Source of the DNA: Streptomyces sp. NBC_00091
Lineage (GTDB): Bacteria > Actinomycetota > Actinomycetes > Streptomycetales > Streptomycetaceae
Reading direction: 5' to 3'
NCBI RefSeq assembly: GCF_026343185.1
Contig: NZ_JAPEMA010000001.1
Span: forward strand, 3,968,001 to 4,032,000
Length of the DNA: 64,000 nucleotides
Within the stretch, counting starts at the first letter, position 1. Each line of letters opens with the position of its first letter. Below are positions 34,865-43,643 of this stretch, piece after piece. The position numbers and the translations under genes are program-made. Below the pieces are notes generated by a model. That model did not search any database, was not told the origin of the DNA, and worked only from the letters and a program-made list of their open reading frames with translations.

Positions 34865-36171
34865 CCGGCGCCCCCCAGCTGATCACCGGGGCGGTCCTGC
34901 TGGTCGTGGTGGCCTGGTTCGCGGCGTGCGCCGAGTCCGGGATCGCCCGGGTGTCCAGCTTCCGCGCCGAGCAGGCCGTACGGGAGGGCCGGCGCGGCAG
35001 CGCGAAGCTCGCGCAGGTCGCCGCCGACCCCACCCGCTACGTCAATGTGGCCCTGCTGGTGCGCGTCACCTGCGAGATGGCGGCGGGCGTGCTCGTCACG
35101 TACGTCTGCCTCGACGAGTTCGGCGAGAACTGGACCGCGCTGCTCGTGGCCATCGGCGTGATGGTGCTGGTGTCGTTCGTGGCGGTGGGCGTGTCCCCCC
35201 GTACGATCGGCCGCCAGCACCCGCTGAACACCGCGACGGCCGCCGCGTACGTACTCGTACCGCTGGCGCGGGTGATGGGGCCGATCCCGCAGCTGCTGAT
35301 CCTCATCGGCAACGCGCTCACGCCCGGGAAGGGCTTCCGCAAGGGGCCGTTCGCCTCCGAGGCCGAGCTGCGCGCGATGGTGGACCTGGCGGAGAAGGAA
35401 TCGCTGATCGAGGACGACGAGCGCCGGATGGTGCACCAGGTCTTCGAGCTCGGCGACACGCTCGTGCGCGAGGTGATGGTGCCGCGCACCGACCTGGTCT
35501 GCATCGAGCGGTACAAGACGATCCGTCAGGCGACGACGCTCGCGCTGCGGTCCGGTTTCTCGCGGATCCCGGTCACCGGGGAGAACGAGGACGACATCGT
35601 CGGGATCGTGTACCTGAAGGACCTCGTCCGCCGGACGCACATCAACCGGGACGCCGAGTCCGACCTGGTCTCCACCGTGATGAGGCCGGCGGTCTTCGTG
35701 CCCGACACGAAGAACGCGGGGGACCTGCTGCGCGAGATGCAGTCGGTGCGCAACCACGTGGCCGTCGTCATCGACGAGTACGGCGGCACGGCCGGCATCG
35801 TCACGATCGAGGACATCCTGGAGGAGATCGTCGGCGAGATCACCGACGAGTACGACCGGGAGATCCCGCCCGTGGAGGAGCTGGGCGAGGACCGCTACCG
35901 GGTCACGGCGCGGCTCGACATCACCGACCTCGGCGAGCTGTTCGGGGTGGAGGCCTTCGACGACGAGGACGTGGAGACGGTCGGCGGGCTGCTGGCGAAG
36001 GCGCTGGGCCGGGTGCCGATCGCGGGTGCCTCGGCGGTGGTGGACCTGCCCGACGGGCGTCCGCTGCGGCTGACGGCCGAGTCCCCGGCGGGGCGCCGGA
36101 ACAAGATCGTGACGGTGCTGGTGGAGCCGGTGGTCGCGGCGGCCACGGGCGAGGCGGAGGAGGGGGAATGA
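34861..36171 (+). CDS. Hemolysin-family CNNM/CBS/CorC-domain membrane transporter
   Basis: 436 aa. N-terminal CNNM-type domain with three to four membrane helices (about 5-25, 60-85, 95-115, 125-150), then two CBS domains (VPRTDLVCI through [13 protein letters not shown], and MRPAVFVPD through [26 protein letters not shown]) and a CorC_HlyC domain at the C-terminus ([18 protein letters not shown]). Such proteins are Mg2+/Co2+ transport factors or sensors. GTG start overlapping the ybeY stop; its own stop overlaps the next gene. The position between ybeY and era is a conserved bacterial arrangement. Confidence 0.92.
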   Translation: MTGAPQLITGAVLLVVVAWFAACAESGIARVSSFRAEQAVREGRRGSAKLAQVAADPTRYVNVALLVRVTCEMAAGVLVTYVCLDEFGENWTALLVAIGVMVLVSFVAVGVSPRTIGRQHPLNTATAAAYVLVPLARVMGPIPQLLILIGNALTPGKGFRKGPFASEAELRAMVDLAEKESLIEDDERRMVHQVFELGDTLVREVMVPRTDLVCIERYKTIRQATTLALRSGFSRIPVTGENEDDIVGIVYLKDLVRRTHINRDAESDLVSTVMRPAVFVPDTKNAGDLLREMQSVRNHVAVVIDEYGGTAGIVTIEDILEEIVGEITDEYDREIPPVEELGEDRYRVTARLDITDLGELFGVEAFDDEDVETVGGLLAKALGRVPIAGASAVVDLPDGRPLRLTAESPAGRRNKIVTVLVEPVVAAATGEAEEGE

Positions 36172-36521
36172 CTCCCGCGGAGCTGCGTGCGTTCTGTCTG
36201 GGCTTCAACGCGGCGGTGGAGGAGTTCCCCTTCAACCCGGAGACCTCGGTGTTCAAGGTGCTGGGGAAGGTGTTCGCCCTGTCGGCGCTGGACGCCGAGC
36301 CGCTGAAGGTCAACCTCAAGTGCGAGCCGGAGGCGGCCGTGCGGCTGCGGGCCGAGTACGAGGCGGTCGTGCCGGGCTGGCACATGAACAAGCGGCACTG
36401 GAACACCGTGACGGTGGGCGGGCTGCCGGACGCGCTGGTGCGGGAGCTGGTGGAGGACTCGTACGACCTGGTCGTGGCGGGGCTGCCGAAGGCGGAGCGG
36501 CTGCGGCTCGACCGGCCGTGA
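36168..36521 (+). CDS. MmcQ/YjbR family DNA-binding-like protein
   Basis: 117 aa. CyaY-like fold of the MmcQ/YjbR family: FKVLGKVFALSAL, VNLKCEPEAAVRLRAEY, VVPGWHMNKRHWNTVTV and LVEDSYDLVVAGLPK are the typical blocks. Function is unproven; the family is often called DNA-binding. The ATG overlaps the upstream stop (ATGA), and it is the last gene before a 187-bp gap. Confidence 0.9.
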   Translation: MTPAELRAFCLGFNAAVEEFPFNPETSVFKVLGKVFALSALDAEPLKVNLKCEPEAAVRLRAEYEAVVPGWHMNKRHWNTVTVGGLPDALVRELVEDSYDLVVAGLPKAERLRLDRP

Positions 36522-36586
36522 CGAAGGTCTGACGCCAACAGGGTCCAAGGTCATGTGAGGGCAGGACCTTTGGATCGCAGGAGCCC

Positions 36587-36606
36587 CTTAGGTTTCGCTT
36601 AGGTTT
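36587..36606. repeat. CTTAGGTTT direct repeat inside a larger inverted repeat
   Basis: CTTAGGTTT occurs at 36587 and 36598, a period of 11 bp (one helical turn), as for sites bound by dimers on one DNA face. GCAGGAC (36561) and GTCCTGC (36606) flank this region. It lies about 100 bp upstream of the deaminase-like gene. Confidence 0.45.
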
Positions 36607-36708
36607 GTCCTGCTCCCGAGGGGAACGGGGGAACGGGAGCGTGGAGGGGAGGGCGCCTCGGCGGGGTCGTTGCCCGGCCGCGCCGGGGCGCTCCCTATGC
36701 TTTCGCCT

Positions 36709-37074
36709 ATGAGCGAGAGCACCGTGGGCACCGGTATCGACCCCGAGGACAGCAAGATCATCACGCTGGCGCGCAGCGCCCGGGCCCGCAACGGAGTCCC
36801 GGAAGGGGCCGCCGTACGCGACGAGACCGGCCGCACGTACGTCGCCGGGACCGTGGAGCTGGACTCCCTGAAGCTGAGCGCGCTCCAGACGGCCGTCGCC
36901 ATGGCGGTGGCCAGCGGTGCACGCTCCCTGGAGGCGGCGGCCGTGGTGAGCGCCGCCGACGCCCCCGCCGAGGCCGACCGCGCGGCGGTCCGCGACCTGG
37001 GCGGCCCCGCCACCCCGGTCCTGCTGGCCGCCCCGGACGGCACCCTGAAGTCCACGACGCCCGCCGGGGCCTGA
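36709..37074 (+). CDS. Cytidine deaminase-like protein lacking the zinc-binding residues
   Basis: 121 aa from ATG 36709. The fold pattern (IITLARSARARNGVPEGAAVRDETGRTYVAGTVEL, then LSALQTAVAMAVASG) matches small cytidine deaminases. At the position of the catalytic C/H-A-E motif it has LSALQT, and there is no PCxxC motif at all; the protein contains no cysteine. Catalysis by the usual zinc mechanism is therefore impossible. Similar genes sit between ybeY and era in other actinobacteria, where they are often simply annotated as deaminases. It may be a structural or regulatory relic. Confidence 0.8.
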   Translation: MSESTVGTGIDPEDSKIITLARSARARNGVPEGAAVRDETGRTYVAGTVELDSLKLSALQTAVAMAVASGARSLEAAAVVSAADAPAEADRAAVRDLGGPATPVLLAAPDGTLKSTTPAGA

Positions 37075-37092
37075 GCCCCGCGGCCGGGCGGG

Positions 37093-38397
37093 TCACGCAG
37101 CCGCCGCTGCGGCCCGCTCCGCCGGGTGGCGGCGGATGACCATCGACATCAGCGCCGCCACCGCGCACAGGCCGCCCGCGGCGTACCAGACCAGGTCGTA
37201 CGAGCCGAGGGCGTCGCGGGCCACGCCGCCGAGGAAGGCCACCACGGCCGCGCCCACCTGGTGCGAGGCCAGGACCCAGCCGAAGACGATCGCGCCGTCC
37301 GGCCCGTAGTGCTCGCGGCACAGGGCGATGGTCGGCGGCACGGTCGCGACCCAGTCCAGCCCGTAGAAGACGATGAAGAACACCATCGGCGGGTGCACGG
37401 TCGGCGCCAGCAGCATGGGCAGGAACAGCAGGGACACCCCGCGCAGGGCGTAGTACACGGCCAGCAGGCGGCGCGCCTCGAAGCGGTCGGTGAACCAGCC
37501 GGAGGCGATGGTGCCGAGCACGTCGAACACGCCGATCACCGCGAGCAGCCCGGCGGCGGCCGTCACCGGCATGCCGTGGTCGTGGGCCGCCGGCGTGAAG
37601 TGGGTGCGGACCAGCCCGTTCGTCGAGGCCCCGCAGATCGCGAAGGTGCCCGCCAGCAGCCAGAACGGGCCGGTGCGGGCCGCCCGGAAGAGCACGGTGA
37701 CCGCGCGTCGGGCCGCGCCCGTGACGGGCGCGGGCTTGGCCTCGTACGTACCCCCGTACGGGGCGAGGCCCACGTCGGCCGGGTGGTCGCGCAGCAGGAG
37801 CCACACGAAGGGGACGACGGCCAGGGCCGCCAGCGACACCGTGACCGAGGCCGGGCGCCAGCCGTGGTTCTCCACCAGCCAGGACAGCAGCGGCAGGAAG
37901 ACCAGCTGGCCGGACGCGCCCGCCGCGGTCAGGATGCCCGTGACCAGCCCGCGCCGGGCGGTGAACCAGCGGTTGGTCACCGTCGCCGCGAAGGCCAGCG
38001 CCATCGAACCGCTGCCCAGGCCCACCAGCACGCCCCAGAACAGCACCAGCTGCCAGGAGGCCGTCATCCACACCGTGGCCAGCGAGCCGCCGGCTATGAC
38101 GGTCAGGGCCAGCGCGACCACCTTGCGGATGCCGAAGCGGTCCATCAGCGCGGCGGCGAAGGGCGCGGTGAGCCCGTAGAGCGCGAGGTTGACCGAGACC
38201 GCGAAGCCGATCGTGCCGCGCGACCAGTCGAACTCCTCGTGCAGCGGCTCGATGAGCAGGCCGGGGAGGGAGGCGAAGGCGGCCGCGCCGATGATCGTCA
38301 CGAAGGCCACGGCCGCGGCGAACCAGGCCCGGTGGATGCGTCCGGCGCGGCGGGGGGCCTGCGGGCCCGCTGTGGTGGTGGGTGCTGTCTGCGTCAC
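37093..38397 (-). CDS. MFS transporter
   Basis: 434 aa with about 12 predicted membrane helices in two halves. The loop 2-3 signature MDRFGIRKV is present, as is a long central loop (about 200-235). The substrate is unknown; the closest resemblance is to oxalate/formate antiporter-like or monocarboxylate MFS permeases (the WSRGTIGFAVSV motif). GTG start at 38397. It is divergent from the AraC regulator gene, with a short shared control region carrying a palindrome, so it is probably regulated by that protein. Confidence 0.9.
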   Translation of the reverse strand: MTQTAPTTTAGPQAPRRAGRIHRAWFAAAVAFVTIIGAAAFASLPGLLIEPLHEEFDWSRGTIGFAVSVNLALYGLTAPFAAALMDRFGIRKVVALALTVIAGGSLATVWMTASWQLVLFWGVLVGLGSGSMALAFAATVTNRWFTARRGLVTGILTAAGASGQLVFLPLLSWLVENHGWRPASVTVSLAALAVVPFVWLLLRDHPADVGLAPYGGTYEAKPAPVTGAARRAVTVLFRAARTGPFWLLAGTFAICGASTNGLVRTHFTPAAHDHGMPVTAAAGLLAVIGVFDVLGTIASGWFTDRFEARRLLAVYYALRGVSLLFLPMLLAPTVHPPMVFFIVFYGLDWVATVPPTIALCREHYGPDGAIVFGWVLASHQVGAAVVAFLGGVARDALGSYDLVWYAAGGLCAVAALMSMVIRRHPAERAAAAAA

Positions 38398-38429
38398 GCC
38401 GCCAGCTTCCGGCCTGCGGGAGGCCGTAG

Positions 38430-38447
38430 GACAGTGGCCTGACTGTC
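38430..38447. promoter_or_regulatory. GACAGT-N6-ACTGTC palindrome between MFS and AraC genes
   Basis: An 18-bp perfect inverted repeat, 32 bp from the MFS start and 21 bp from the regulator ATG at 38469. It is the best candidate operator for the divergent pair, probably bound by the AraC-type protein. Confidence 0.6.
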
Positions 38448-38468
38448 ATGCTTCGTTATGATCGGGCC

Positions 38469-39494
38469 ATGGAGCCGAAGCCGCACCGAGTCGTCGTCCT
38501 CGCCCTCGCCGGGCTGCTGCCCTTCGAGCTCGGCATCCCGCACCGGATCTTCGGGGGCGCCAAGGATCCGGCCGGGCGCCACCTCTACGAGATCCTCACC
38601 TGCGGGCTCGCCCCCGGGCCGGTGCCCACGGACGCCGACTTCGCGGTCCACGTCGAGCACGGCCCGGAGCTGCTCGGCACGGCCGACACGGTGGTGGTGC
38701 CCGCCTCCCACGAGCTGGGGGTGGTCCACGAGCACGGCCGGCTGACCGACGAGCTGGCGGCGGCCCTCGCCCACATCCGGCCCGGCACCCGTCTCGTGTC
38801 CATCTGTACGGGCGGCTACGTACTGGCCGCGGCCGGGTACCTCGACGGCCGCCGGGCCACGACCCACTGGGCCTACGCCGAGCACTTCCAGGGGCTCTTC
38901 CCGGCCGTACGGGTCGACCCGGACGTCCTCTACACCGACGACGGGAACGTCCTCACCTCCGCGGGGGTCGCCGCCGGCATCGACCTGTGCCTGCACATCG
39001 TGCGCCGCGACCACGGCGCGGCCGTAGCCAACGACGCGGCCCGGCGGACCGTCGTACCGCCCCACCGGGAGGGCGGGCAGGCGCAGTTCGTCAACCGGCC
39101 GGTGCCCGAGCCGCAGCAGGCCAGCACCACGGCCGCGCGGGCCTGGGTGCTGGAGCGGCTGCACGAGCCCCTGCTGCTGAGCGACCTCGCCCGGCAGGAG
39201 GCCATGTCGGTACGGACCTTCACGCGCCGGTTCCGCGAGGAGTGCGGGCTCAGCCCGGGGGAGTGGATCACCCGGCAGCGGGTGGAGCGGGCCCGGCAGT
39301 TGCTGGAGCGGAGCGAGCTGCCGATGGAGGCGGTGGCCCGGGAGACGGGCTTCGGGACGGCGCAGTCGCTGCGCAAGCACGTACAGGCGGCGCTGGGGGT
39401 CAGCCCGACGGCCTACCGGCGCACCTTCCGGGCAACCGGCGGCTCGCCGCCATCTCCTGATGGGCCATCAGTCGATGCGGGGTCCGCGCATTGA
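38469..39494 (+). CDS. GlxA family (DJ-1/PfpI plus AraC) transcriptional regulator
   Basis: 341 aa. The N-terminal DJ-1/PfpI-like domain (RVVVLALAGLLPFELGIPHRIFG, and the nucleophile elbow SICTGGYVLAAAG with Cys near 115) is followed by an AraC HTH domain (about 215-310; MSVRTFTRRFREECGLSPGEWI and METGF-like METGFGTAQSLRKH region). It likely senses a small ligand and controls the divergent MFS transporter. ATG 38469 is preferred over ATG 38448, which abuts the palindrome. Confidence 0.9.
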   Translation: MEPKPHRVVVLALAGLLPFELGIPHRIFGGAKDPAGRHLYEILTCGLAPGPVPTDADFAVHVEHGPELLGTADTVVVPASHELGVVHEHGRLTDELAAALAHIRPGTRLVSICTGGYVLAAAGYLDGRRATTHWAYAEHFQGLFPAVRVDPDVLYTDDGNVLTSAGVAAGIDLCLHIVRRDHGAAVANDAARRTVVPPHREGGQAQFVNRPVPEPQQASTTAARAWVLERLHEPLLLSDLARQEAMSVRTFTRRFREECGLSPGEWITRQRVERARQLLERSELPMEAVARETGFGTAQSLRKHVQAALGVSPTAYRRTFRATGGSPPSPDGPSVDAGSAH

Positions 39495-39557
39495 CTTCTC
39501 CCGCCGCCCGCTCGTGAATGGCCCCCGGTCGGGGCGACGGAACCCAGGGGGCGGGCA

Positions 39558-40805
39558 GTGCGGACACGCGCGCGCAGCAGGAGCAGGAGCAGGAGCAGGA
39601 GATGGCCGGCGGCCGTCGGCGCGGCGCTGCTCGCTGCCGTTGCCGTCGCCGGGGGCGGGCTGGGCACACCGGCGGCGGCCGAGGACGCACTGCCTGCCGC
39701 CGCAGGAGGCCGGACTGCCGCCCGCCGACGGGCCGACCACCGCCCGGATCTCCGTCGACGACCCCGCGCCCCGGGTCGGCGACACCGTCACCGTGACCTA
39801 CCAGATCGCCGCGACCCCCGCCGTGAACCCGGTCGGCGGGGTGCTCCCGGCGGATGCGCTCACCCCGGCCGGGCGGGTGCTGCTCGGCGGTGCACAGAGC
39901 GGCGAGGTCACCGTGGCCGGCCCGAAGCGGGGCGAGGCCGTCCAGCCGGGCGCCGCCCTGCCCGCCGTGACCATGACCGGCAGCTTCACCGTCACCGCGC
40001 CCGGGGAGATCACCCTCGCCCCGGGCGGCTACACCCTGCACACCGGGCACCTGCTCGACCTGGACACCGTCTGCACCGCCGCCGGGCCCGCCGGCCCGGT
40101 CTCACAGCGGCTCACCGCCACCCCGCTCCCCACCGCGAACCAGGGCACGGCCTGGTCGGCGCAGCGGGGCTCGGGCCCGGCGGCGTACGCGGTGGTCGAA
40201 CCCGCCGCCGCGGAGCAGCGGCTGACGGCCACCGTCACCCCGGGGGCGCTGGCCATGACCCAGGCGGGGGAGGCGGTGACCCTGGGCGCGGTCCCGTACG
40301 GGGACGGCGGCGCGGCCCCCGGGCGGATCGGCACGGTCACCGTCAAGGACGCCCGGGGCGGGCCGTACGGCAGGCCGTCGCCGCCCGGGTCTACCTGCGG
40401 GTGACCGGACCGACCGCCCCAGCGCTCGCGGTCGAGGACGTACGCGCCGACGGCACGGGGGTCTCGTACACCCTCCGCAACCTCGGCAACCTCACCCTCC
40501 GCCCGCGCGCCACCCTCACCGCGACCGGCGCCCTCGGCCGCCCGCTGCTCGCCGGGCGGCAGCTCACGGGCCTGCCCGCCGAGCTGCTGCCCGGCCGGCA
40601 GGTCAGGCTCCGCACCAGCAGGCCGGCTCCGCCCGCCCTGGAGTGGACCCGGCTCACGGTGCGCGCGGACGCCGCCGGAACGACCGCGTCCGCCACCGCC
40701 GACCACGCCGCGCACCCCCTGCTGACGCCCGGCCTGGCGCTCGCCCTGGCCCTCGTGGCCGCGGCCTGGTCGGCGCTGGGGGCCGCATCGGGGAGAATGG
40801 CCCGT
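39558..40805 (+). pseudogene. Secreted/anchored protein gene broken by at least two frameshifts, running into era
   Basis: Pieces of one protein lie in different frames. A signal peptide (basic repeats of Arg/Ser then WPAAVGAALLAAVAVAGG) starts at GTG 39558. Near 39688 the sensible frame moves by one and continues as DGPTTARISVDDPAPRVGDTV up to about 40355 (ending in a false stop at 40402). It then returns to the first frame (RVYLRVTGPTAP, ending in a membrane helix LALALALVAAAWSALG). From there it reads into era without a stop. The likely intact product is a surface protein with Ig-like beta domains and a C-terminal anchor helix. Unknown family. Sequencing error in GC runs is an alternative. 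Confidence 0.65.
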
Positions 40806-41747
40806 ATGAGCGATCGTTCCCCCGAGCCCACCGCCCCGCACCGCGCGGGCTTCGCCTGTTTCGTCGGCCGCCCCAACGCGGGCAAGTCGACCCTGACCAA
40901 CGCGCTCGTGGGCACCAAGGTCGCGATCACCTCGAACCGGCCGCAGACCACCCGCCACACCGTCCGCGGCATCGTGCACCGCCCGGACGCACAGCTGGTG
41001 CTGGTCGACACCCCGGGCCTGCACAAGCCGCGCACCCTGCTCGGCGAGCGGCTGAACGACGTCGTGCGCGCGACCTGGTCCGAGGTCGACGTCATCGGCT
41101 TCTGCCTGCCCGCCGACCAGAAGCTCGGCCCCGGCGACAAGTTCATCGCCAAGGAGCTCGCGGGGATCAAGAAGACCCCCAAGATCGCCATCATCACCAA
41201 GACCGACCTGGTCGAGTCCAAGCAGGTGGGCGAGCAGCTCATCGCCGTCCACCAGCTCGCCGAGGAGCTCGGCTTCGAGTGGGCCGAGATCGTCCCCGTC
41301 TCGGCGGTCGGCGACACCCAGGTCCAGCTGCTGGCCGACCTGATCGCGCCGATGCTGCCGGAGAGCCCGCCGCTGTACCCGGAGGGCGACCTCACCGACG
41401 AGCCCGAGATGGTGATGGTCGCGGAGCTGATCCGCGAGGCCGCGCTGGAAGGCGTCCGCGACGAGCTCCCGCACTCCATCGCGGTCGTGGTCGAGGAGAT
41501 GATCCCGCGCGAGAACCGGCCCGCGGACCGGCCGCTGCTGGACATCCACGCCAACGTCTACATCGAGCGCCCCAGCCAGAAGGGCATCATCATCGGCCCG
41601 AAGGGCTCGCGCCTGAAGGAGGTCGGCATGAAGTCGCGCAAGCACATCGAGGCGCTGCTCGGCACGCCCGTCTTCCTCGACCTGCACGTCAAGGTCGCCA
41701 AGGACTGGCAGCGCGACCCCAAGCAGCTCCGCAAGCTGGGCTTCTAG
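40806..41747 (+). CDS. era: GTPase Era
   Basis: 313 aa. G motifs: GRPNAGKSTL (G1), a Thr in PQTTRHT (G2), DTPG (G3), TKTD (G4), VSA (G5). The C-terminal KH domain (VYIERPSQKGIIIGPKGSRLKEVGMKSRKHIE) binds the 3' end of 16S rRNA; Era assists 30S assembly. The frame is open upstream into the broken gene before it, so automatic callers may fuse the two; ATG 40806 (MSDRSPEP), or 9 bp earlier at 40797, is the natural start. The last gene of the ybeY-era neighbourhood. Confidence 0.95.
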   Translation: MSDRSPEPTAPHRAGFACFVGRPNAGKSTLTNALVGTKVAITSNRPQTTRHTVRGIVHRPDAQLVLVDTPGLHKPRTLLGERLNDVVRATWSEVDVIGFCLPADQKLGPGDKFIAKELAGIKKTPKIAIITKTDLVESKQVGEQLIAVHQLAEELGFEWAEIVPVSAVGDTQVQLLADLIAPMLPESPPLYPEGDLTDEPEMVMVAELIREAALEGVRDELPHSIAVVVEEMIPRENRPADRPLLDIHANVYIERPSQKGIIIGPKGSRLKEVGMKSRKHIEALLGTPVFLDLHVKVAKDWQRDPKQLRKLGF

Positions 41748-41757
41748 CCCTCAGACA

Positions 41758-42405
41758 TCAGGCCAGCCGCCGGACCTTCAGCGCGTTGTCCGGGCGGGTC
41801 CCGGGACGGCCGTCGGGTGCGGTCAGGGCCTGCACGTGTTCCGCCGCGAGCAGGACCTCCCAGCCGCCCTCGGGCAGTTCCAGTTGTGCCAGGACCTGCT
41901 CCGGGGTCGGGAAGCCGATCTCCGCGTGCTTGTCCGGGTCCCAGGACGGCCCGCCCGCGTGGCCCGCGATCAGCAGGATCCCGCCGGGGGCCACGGCCCC
42001 GGCGGCCGTCCGCAGGATCCGCTCGCGGGGGAAGTCCCCGTACGAGTGCAGGAAGCACGCGCAGACCAGGTCGAACTCCCCGTCGGGGAAGGACTCCGCC
42101 AGGTCGTGCCGCTGCCAGTCGACGCGGTCGGCGAGGCCCGCGTCGGCGGCGTGCTCGGCCGCCCGCTCCAGGGCCACCCGGGAGATGTCGGTCCCGGTGA
42201 CGTGCCAGCCCCGCCGGGCCAGCCACACCGCGTCGGCGCCCTCGCCGCAGCCGAGGTCGAGGGCGCGGCCGGGGGCGAGGTCCGAGACCTCGCGGACCAG
42301 GACCTCATTGGCCCTGCCGCTCCAGATGCGGTTGCTCTCGCGGTAGCGGGCGTCCCAGAACTCCTCGCCCGCGGGGTGGTCCTGGTGGTGGTGGCGCTCG
42401 GACAT
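41758..42405 (-). CDS. Class I SAM-dependent methyltransferase
   Basis: 215 aa from ATG 42405, with AGGAAGAGG 5 nt upstream. Rossmann motif I is ALDLGCGEGADAVWLARRG (about 50-68), motif II WHVTGTDIS, and a TPMT/Tellurite-like WxxRY start (FWDARYRESNRIWSG). The N-terminal His-rich HHHQDH may bind metal. The family methylates small molecules (thiols, tellurite or metabolites); substrate unknown. Its 3' end is 10 bp from era, convergent. Confidence 0.9.
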   Translation of the reverse strand: MSERHHHQDHPAGEEFWDARYRESNRIWSGRANEVLVREVSDLAPGRALDLGCGEGADAVWLARRGWHVTGTDISRVALERAAEHAADAGLADRVDWQRHDLAESFPDGEFDLVCACFLHSYGDFPRERILRTAAGAVAPGGILLIAGHAGGPSWDPDKHAEIGFPTPEQVLAQLELPEGGWEVLLAAEHVQALTAPDGRPGTRPDNALKVRRLA

Positions 42406-42503
42406 GGGGCCTCTTCCTCTACGGGTCTGCCGGTACGGCCGATGCTGCGCCCGCACCGCCGCCGGGGCAAATACCGTTGCCGTTCCGGCAAACCCGCCGG
42501 GCC

Positions 42504-43310
42504 TCAGACCGCCGGCTCCGCGATCAGGGCCGTCCCCACCCGGCGGAACCCGGCGCGGCCGTAGATCCGGGCCACGTCCTCGTCGCCGGCCGAGAGGAAG
42601 ACGGTACGGGCTCCGCGCGCGCGGGCATCGGCGACCAGCGCCGCCGTCACTCCGAGGGCCAGCCCCCGGCGCCGGGCCGCGGGCAGGGTGCCGACGCCGA
42701 CGACCTCGGCGACGTCCCCGACCGGGTTGTACTGGCCGGCGCACAGCACCAGCCCGTCGCGTACGGCCGCCGCCATCGCCGTACGCCCGTCCGCGAGCAT
42801 CCCCGAGACCCGGGCCCGGTGCTCCTCCACCCCCGGGTCCGCCAGCGCGGCCGCCAGCTCCGCCGGTCCCGCCGAGCCCAGGGCCGTCCCCGGCTCCCGG
42901 AAGGCCAGCGCCGGCACGGTCACGGCGGCCCCGAGCAGCGGGTCGTCCGCGCCGAGCAGCCGTACCTCCGGGTGCGGAGCGGGCGGCTGCGCGCCGGGGT
43001 CCAGCACCATCAGCGGGTGCGCGTGCACGTGCAGCCCCGCCGCCTCCACCGCGGCCCGCAGCGAGGGGCTGGTTTCGGCCACCCATTCGAAGGATTCGGG
43101 CACCTTCAGTTCCCGCTGCCTCTCCAGCACCCTCAGTACGTCCGCGGCGGTCGCCTCGGGGCCCCCGAGCGCGGGCCGCGCGTAGTACTGCCAGCCCTGC
43201 CCCTCCTGGACGAACAGGGTCAGCGGCCCGAAGTCCTCGCCCCGCGCACCGCCCCGGCGGGGGACGGTGTCGTAGTACTGCTCCAGAGCGGCCAAGATCA
43301 TTGTCGTCAT
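42504..43310 (-). CDS. GNAT family N-acetyltransferase
   Basis: 268 aa. The C-terminal acetyltransferase domain shows motif A (VVGVGTLPAARRRGLALGVTAALVADARARG, with the pyrophosphate loop RRRGLA) and motif B (IYGRAGFRRVG). The N-terminal half is a second, degenerate domain, so the protein may be a tandem GNAT. The acceptor is unknown. ATG 43310 is used (a TTG four codons upstream is possible). In line with the emfourin and M4 protease genes, 27 bp after emfourin. Confidence 0.85.
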   Translation of the reverse strand: MTTMILAALEQYYDTVPRRGGARGEDFGPLTLFVQEGQGWQYYARPALGGPEATAADVLRVLERQRELKVPESFEWVAETSPSLRAAVEAAGLHVHAHPLMVLDPGAQPPAPHPEVRLLGADDPLLGAAVTVPALAFREPGTALGSAGPAELAAALADPGVEEHRARVSGMLADGRTAMAAAVRDGLVLCAGQYNPVGDVAEVVGVGTLPAARRRGLALGVTAALVADARARGARTVFLSAGDEDVARIYGRAGFRRVGTALIAEPAV

Positions 43311-43337
43311 CCGGCCATCCAAGCAAAGCGGTGCCGC

Positions 43338-43610
43338 TCAGGCACCTTCTTTCAGGACGCGCGAGATCAGGCTCCGCTGGGCATCCGACAGGTGCGGGTC
43401 CTGGCAGGACACCGTCCGCCCGTCCACGGTGATCCGGTACGAGAACCCGTCCCGCACCGCGCCCGCTCCCCGGCCGGCCAGGGGATCGGGCCGCAGGGCC
43501 AGCAGGGCCAGCGCCTGCCACTCCGCCTCGTCGGGCCGGCCCGAGGTGTCCACCTCGGCCCGGCGCTCGATCCCCGCGAAACCGCCCGTCCGCACCACTT
43601 CGATCCGCAT
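43338..43610 (-). CDS. Emfourin-type inhibitor of M4 metalloprotease
   Basis: 90 aa, cytoplasmic (no signal peptide). The sequence MRIEVVRTGGFAGIERRAEVDT, with a mid-region DGFSYRITVDGRTVSCQDPHLS, matches the emfourin/protealysin-inhibitor family, in which the N-terminal beta hairpin plugs the protease active site. The gene lies 34 bp downstream of the M4 protease gene on the same strand, the arrangement known from Serratia protealysin-emfourin operons. Inhibition of the neighbour is inferred from family and position. Confidence 0.85.
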   Translation of the reverse strand: MRIEVVRTGGFAGIERRAEVDTSGRPDEAEWQALALLALRPDPLAGRGAGAVRDGFSYRITVDGRTVSCQDPHLSDAQRSLISRVLKEGA

Positions 43611-43643
43611 GGTGCCCCTTCTACCCGAGACGGCCGCGCCCGC

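Noticed and set aside
36587..36606. Iron-regulator (DmdR/IdeR) box
   Set aside because: TTAGGTT matches one half-site, but the second half is a direct and not an inverted repeat.
39460..40404. 314-codon ORF as a complete gene
   Set aside because: Its first 70 codons lack a signal peptide or motif and it ends in a false stop; the sensible protein uses other frames at both ends.
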